From: Mucilaginibacter sp. Bleaf8
GTDB lineage: Bacteria > Bacteroidota > Bacteroidia > Sphingobacteriales > Sphingobacteriaceae
Assembly (NCBI RefSeq): GCF_018390515.1
Contig: NZ_JAHBBK010000002.1
Span: 725,743 to 789,742, forward strand
Direction: 5' to 3'
DNA: 64,000 bases
The translations under genes were made by a program, and so were the position numbers. The notes under the pieces were generated by a model. That model was not told the DNA's origin. It saw only the letters and a list, made by a program, of their open reading frames with translations, and did no database searches. Positions 61,081-64,000 of the stretch are shown one piece after another (the first letter of the stretch is position 1; every line of letters starts with the position of its first letter).

Positions 61081-61389
61081 ATGCAAGAAGAAAATTTTGA
61101 TGATCTGGATTTTGGCCATCAGCAAAACGAAGAATCGTTTCATATTGAGGTAGACTTTTATGATACCGGCGATTTAAGCCGCATGTTGGTTGTGCCATGC
61201 AATGATACCTATATCGTAGTATCAAACGATGAGCATTTATGTACACTGGTGCGTACCTGCAAAGAAATTGAATGCTGGGAACAACAGGATGGTACTTTAG
61301 ACGAAGAATTGGTAGAAAAGCTTGGCGTAGCCATACAAGGCGCACGCCCGGAAGATTTTTATAACGAAGAGACGGGAAGTGAGGATTAA
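61081..61389 (+). CDS. Small acidic protein, unknown
   Basis: A 102-residue acidic protein from the ATG at 61081 (MQEENFDDLDFGHQQNEESF). A TATGTTTG box, matching TAnnTTTG, lies at 61020. The middle is beta-rich (HIEVDFYDTGDLSRMLVVPC) with Cys and Asp/Glu. No family recognised. Confidence 0.65.
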   Translation: MQEENFDDLDFGHQQNEESFHIEVDFYDTGDLSRMLVVPCNDTYIVVSNDEHLCTLVRTCKEIECWEQQDGTLDEELVEKLGVAIQGARPEDFYNEETGSED

Positions 61390-61408
61390 AAGTGCGGTAT
61401 AATGTAAG

Positions 61409-61458
61409 GAGAGCGGAGTGCGAAGTGGAAAGAGTTAACTTCTTCGCACTCCGCTCTC
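61409..61458. terminator. Large bidirectional terminator hairpin
   Basis: A perfect 17-bp stem GAGAGCGGAGTGCGAAG / CTTCGCACTCCGCTCTC with a 16-base loop, between two converging genes. Confidence 0.85.
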
Positions 61459-61466
61459 TTTACCTG

Positions 61467-62942
61467 TTAAAGTTCCTTACGTAGCCGTGCTACCGGAATA
61501 TTCATTTGCTCACGGTATTTGGCTACCGTACGGCGGGCAATGTTGTAACCTCGCTCTTTTAATATCTCGGTAAGCTTCTCATCAGCTAGGGGATGACGTT
61601 TGTCTTCATTACCGATGCAGTCTTCCAGAATCTTTTTTACCTCTTTGTTAGATACCTCTTCGCCGCTTTCTGTCTGGATAGCTTCAGAGAAGAAAGATTT
61701 AAGTAAGAAAGTACCATACTCCGTTTGTACATATTTAGAGTTAGCCACACGCGATACGGTAGAAATATCCATACCTATACGGTCGGCTATATCTTTCAGG
61801 ATCATCGGGCGCAGGTTCCTTTCATCACCTGTCAGGAAAAACTCATACTGATATTGCATAATGGCATTCATGGTTTTAAGCAACGTTTGCTGGCGCTGTT
61901 TAATAGCATCAATGAACCACTTAGCCGAATCGAGCTTTTGCTTTACAAACTGTACCGCTTCTTTCAGCTTTTTATCACGTTGCGATGCCTTATCGTAATG
62001 CTCAAACATTTCCTGGTAGGAGCGGCTTACCCGCAGTTCGGGCGCGTTTTTGGCATTCAGCGTTAATATCAGTGTGCCATCATTGTTAGTGATATGGAAA
62101 TCGGGAATAACCTGCTGCTGCTTGGTATTTACCTCATTCGAATCACCTGGTTTCGGATTCAGCTTCAAAATCTCGTTCACAACGGCGCGAAGCTCGTTGG
62201 AATTCATGTTCAAAGATTTTTCTAGTTTATCGTAATGCTTGCGGGTAAACTCTTCCAGGTAATTTTCAACCACCAAAATGGCTTTCTTTATAATCGGGTC
62301 GTTTACGTCTTTGCGGCGCAGTTGAATCAGTAAACATTCCTGCAAGCTACGTGCACCAACACCGGGTGGATCGAAGCTTTGAATTACTTTCAGCATTTCC
62401 TCCACTTCCTCATCCTCGGCCATAACGTTTTGTGAAAAGGCCAGGTCGTCTGTTAGTGACATGATAGGACGGCGCAAATAACCGTCATCATCCAAACTGC
62501 CGATAATTTGCTGTCCGATACGAAAGTCTTTATCCGATAGCGGAACCAGATCCAGCTGGGCCTGAAGGTTTTCAAAGAAAGAACTTTGAATAGCGATAGG
62601 CATTTCCTTACGGTCTTCCTCGTCATCGCCGTTCTGGTCGTAGCGTGAGCCGTAATCGTTTAAGTTATCGTCTTGCAGGTAATCGTCTATATTAAACTCG
62701 TCATGCTCGCCATTGTCATCATCGCCGTTATAGGTGTCCTCATCCGGGTCGCGGTCAGGATACTGCTCCTCCGGCTCGCTCATGTTGGTTAAACTCAAAT
62801 CTTCAAGCGCAGGGTTTTCTTCCAGCTCCTCTTTTATACGTGCATCTAACGATACCGTAGGAACTTGTAACAGCTTAATAAATTGTATTTGCTGCGGCGA
62901 AAGCTTTTGTAAAAGTTTTTGTTGAAGATTCTGTTTTAACAT
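61467..62942 (-). CDS. rpoN: RNA polymerase sigma-54 factor
   Basis: A 491-residue protein from the ATG at 62942 (MLKQNLQQKLLQKLSPQQIQ). Region I is Gln-rich with SPQQIQFIKLLQVP; a long acidic linker follows (EEQYPDRDPDEDTYNGDDDN). The core-binding region includes FDPPGVGARSLQECLLIQL, and the C-terminus carries the RpoN box ARRTVAKYRE near 475. It directs RNA polymerase to -24/-12 promoters and needs an activating enhancer-binding protein. Confidence 0.97.
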   Translation of the reverse strand: MLKQNLQQKLLQKLSPQQIQFIKLLQVPTVSLDARIKEELEENPALEDLSLTNMSEPEEQYPDRDPDEDTYNGDDDNGEHDEFNIDDYLQDDNLNDYGSRYDQNGDDEEDRKEMPIAIQSSFFENLQAQLDLVPLSDKDFRIGQQIIGSLDDDGYLRRPIMSLTDDLAFSQNVMAEDEEVEEMLKVIQSFDPPGVGARSLQECLLIQLRRKDVNDPIIKKAILVVENYLEEFTRKHYDKLEKSLNMNSNELRAVVNEILKLNPKPGDSNEVNTKQQQVIPDFHITNNDGTLILTLNAKNAPELRVSRSYQEMFEHYDKASQRDKKLKEAVQFVKQKLDSAKWFIDAIKQRQQTLLKTMNAIMQYQYEFFLTGDERNLRPMILKDIADRIGMDISTVSRVANSKYVQTEYGTFLLKSFFSEAIQTESGEEVSNKEVKKILEDCIGNEDKRHPLADEKLTEILKERGYNIARRTVAKYREQMNIPVARLRKEL

Positions 62943-63108
62943 AAATATAGACTGTGCCAAAAATACACTAATCTGCCGTATTAATCAAAATGTAAAGCGG
63001 ATTGACTCTAATGTAAAATGTATTATGGTGTTTTTTTGTTTGCTGTAACAAAATTTTTCACAGTTATGTTTTTAACGTTAGATTAGCCTGAAAGTAAACT
63101 AATCGCTT

Positions 63109-63504
63109 ATGTCGATCATTAAAGAATTTAAGGAATTTGCCATTAAAGGTAACGTTTTAGATTTAGCTGTAGCTGTGGTAATAGGTGCAGCATTTGGTAA
63201 AATTGTTAGTTCGCTGGTGGAGGATATTATTACGCCAGCTATACTTACACCTGCATTAAAGGCCGCCAATCTGAGCAATTTGAGCCAGCTTGTAGTGCCC
63301 GGTACGGCTATCAAGTACGGGAATTTTTTGTCGCAGATTATCTCTTTCGTGATAGTAGCTTTTGCATTGTTCCTTTTCATTAAAGCGATCAACCGGTTCA
63401 AAAAGAAAGAGGCCGTTGCACCAACTGTAGCGCCTGCACCATCCAAAGAAGAACAGCTGCTTACCGAAATACGCGACCTTTTGGCTGCTAAAAAAGATAT
63501 TTAA
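63109..63504 (+). CDS. mscL: Large-conductance mechanosensitive channel
   Basis: A 131-residue channel protein: FKEFAIKGNVLDLAVAVVIG (N-terminal helix and TM1), AAFGKIVSSLVEDIITPAI, TM2 near 70-95 (SQIISFVIVAFALFLFIKAI), and a cytoplasmic helix ending in PSKEEQLLTEIRDLLA. This is the full family plan. It opens on osmotic downshock to save the cell. It converges with the next gene, overlapping by 4 bases. Confidence 0.97.
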   Translation: MSIIKEFKEFAIKGNVLDLAVAVVIGAAFGKIVSSLVEDIITPAILTPALKAANLSNLSQLVVPGTAIKYGNFLSQIISFVIVAFALFLFIKAINRFKKKEAVAPTVAPAPSKEEQLLTEIRDLLAAKKDI

Positions 63505-64000
63505 TTATCAGCCTTAATGAGGCGGCCATCGGTTACAATTACGTAGTCGTTGGCCGAATTGTATTTGCTCCAGTCAATTTGCTCAAAATTATCGGTGGCA
63601 AAAGCCGCGATGTTGAGTATGCGTGTGTTGGGTGCATAGTTTTTAAGCTGTGCAGGGGCACCCAGTTTGTCCTCACTGTGAAAGCCGCCATTGATCTGTA
63701 ATACTTTGTAACCGGGATGTGTTTTCAGAAAGCGGGCAACAGACCAGGCCATGGTAGCATCCCATAAAGATTGCGACTGATATAATTGCATGCCCGGCAT
63801 ACTGCCATGCCCACCCATTATGGCAGCAAACTTTTCATGATAAGCGCCTGATGCGGTATCAACAGGCAGGGGAGGTAACCAGCTTTTGGCATTCACATCC
63901 AACTGTTGCAGACTGCTTAAGCCAAGCCGCGTAACACGGTTAGTATAACGCGCCGGTGCGTTAGCCGCTATAACCGGCAGGTGCTTCTCTTTAGCCAGTT
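63501..64000 (-). CDS. ChaN-like haem-binding protein (partial)
   Basis: Runs off the right edge of the window, so the N-terminal half is missing. The visible part reads IAANAPARYTNRVTRLGL, then IMGGHGSMPGMQLYQSQSLW and VLQINGGFHSEDKLGAPAQL with a His in NGGFHS, which match the ChaN/Tiki-type family that binds haem in the outer membrane and is linked to iron uptake. The stop is at 63501. It converges with mscL. Confidence 0.85.
   Translation of the reverse strand, partial: LAKEKHLPVIAANAPARYTNRVTRLGLSSLQQLDVNAKSWLPPLPVDTASGAYHEKFAAIMGGHGSMPGMQLYQSQSLWDATMAWSVARFLKTHPGYKVLQINGGFHSEDKLGAPAQLKNYAPNTRILNIAAFATDNFEQIDWSKYNSANDYVIVTDGRLIKADN

Overview
The window is from a Bacteroidota genome, most likely Sphingobacteriaceae (Mucilaginibacter/Pedobacter-like). 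Support comes from a SusC/SusD pair with an ECF sigma and FecR anti-sigma, promoter-like boxes of the TAnnTTTG type, few Shine-Dalgarno sequences, and RpoN, MscL, YtxH and ChaN homologues. It has two parts: a tailed-phage prophage (positions 1 to about 38.68 kb, left end outside the window) and host chromosome (about 38.68 to 64 kb). The phage integrase lies beside tRNA-Arg(UCU), which probably marks the right attachment site.

Prophage layout. A leftward lysogeny or exclusion operon (1-1686: HTH repressor, a 69-aa protein, a membrane protein with a Mrr/PUA-like sensor domain) faces a rightward early operon (1847-7276: Cro-like HTH, LuxR-type regulator, small proteins, primase-helicase). An AT-rich stretch with many GTTAA words (7.5-7.8 kb) follows. 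The late region is built of modules: 8.65-9.12 kb (unknown), 9.2-12.8 kb (protease-scaffold and capsid), 13.55-16.6 kb (terminase), 18.56-22.84 kb (portal, connector, lysis) and 23.5-37.3 kb (tail, fibre, spike, tape measure). It ends in a leftward integrase. The long tape measure and the absence of sheath genes suggest a siphovirus.

The most notable signal is a 36-bp element, TGTCCTTTA-N19-(C/G)A(A/T)CTTTG or a close variant, found five times with exactly the same geometry, once at the head of each late module. In four cases the first gene's ATG lies only 3-5 bases after the element, so these look like phage-specific promoters making nearly leaderless mRNAs. Accessory genes and hairpin arrays sit in the slots between modules: three tandem paralogous 90-aa genes (16.8-17.9 kb), a family of three coiled-coil peptides of which two have a stop at codon 3 or 4 (18.2, 22.9, 23.2 kb), three tandem 65-bp hairpin units (12.9-13.1 kb), and a 1.1-kb non-coding array of seven hairpin units (30.2-31.2 kb).

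Host region. Next to the tRNA is a nutrient locus (39.2-48.9 kb): ECF sigma, FecR, SusC transporter, SusD lipoprotein and a zinc metalloprotease, probably a protein or peptide scavenging system. Beyond it are a frameshifted DUF4269 gene, a MOSC protein, two signal-transduction proteins (GAF-PAS-H-box without ATPase; PAS histidine kinase), a spore-photoproduct-lyase-like radical SAM protein, an OB-fold secreted protein, an AsmA-like membrane protein, YtxH, an M1 aminopeptidase, a DUF892 ferritin-like protein, RpoN, MscL and a ChaN-like haem-binding protein cut by the window end.
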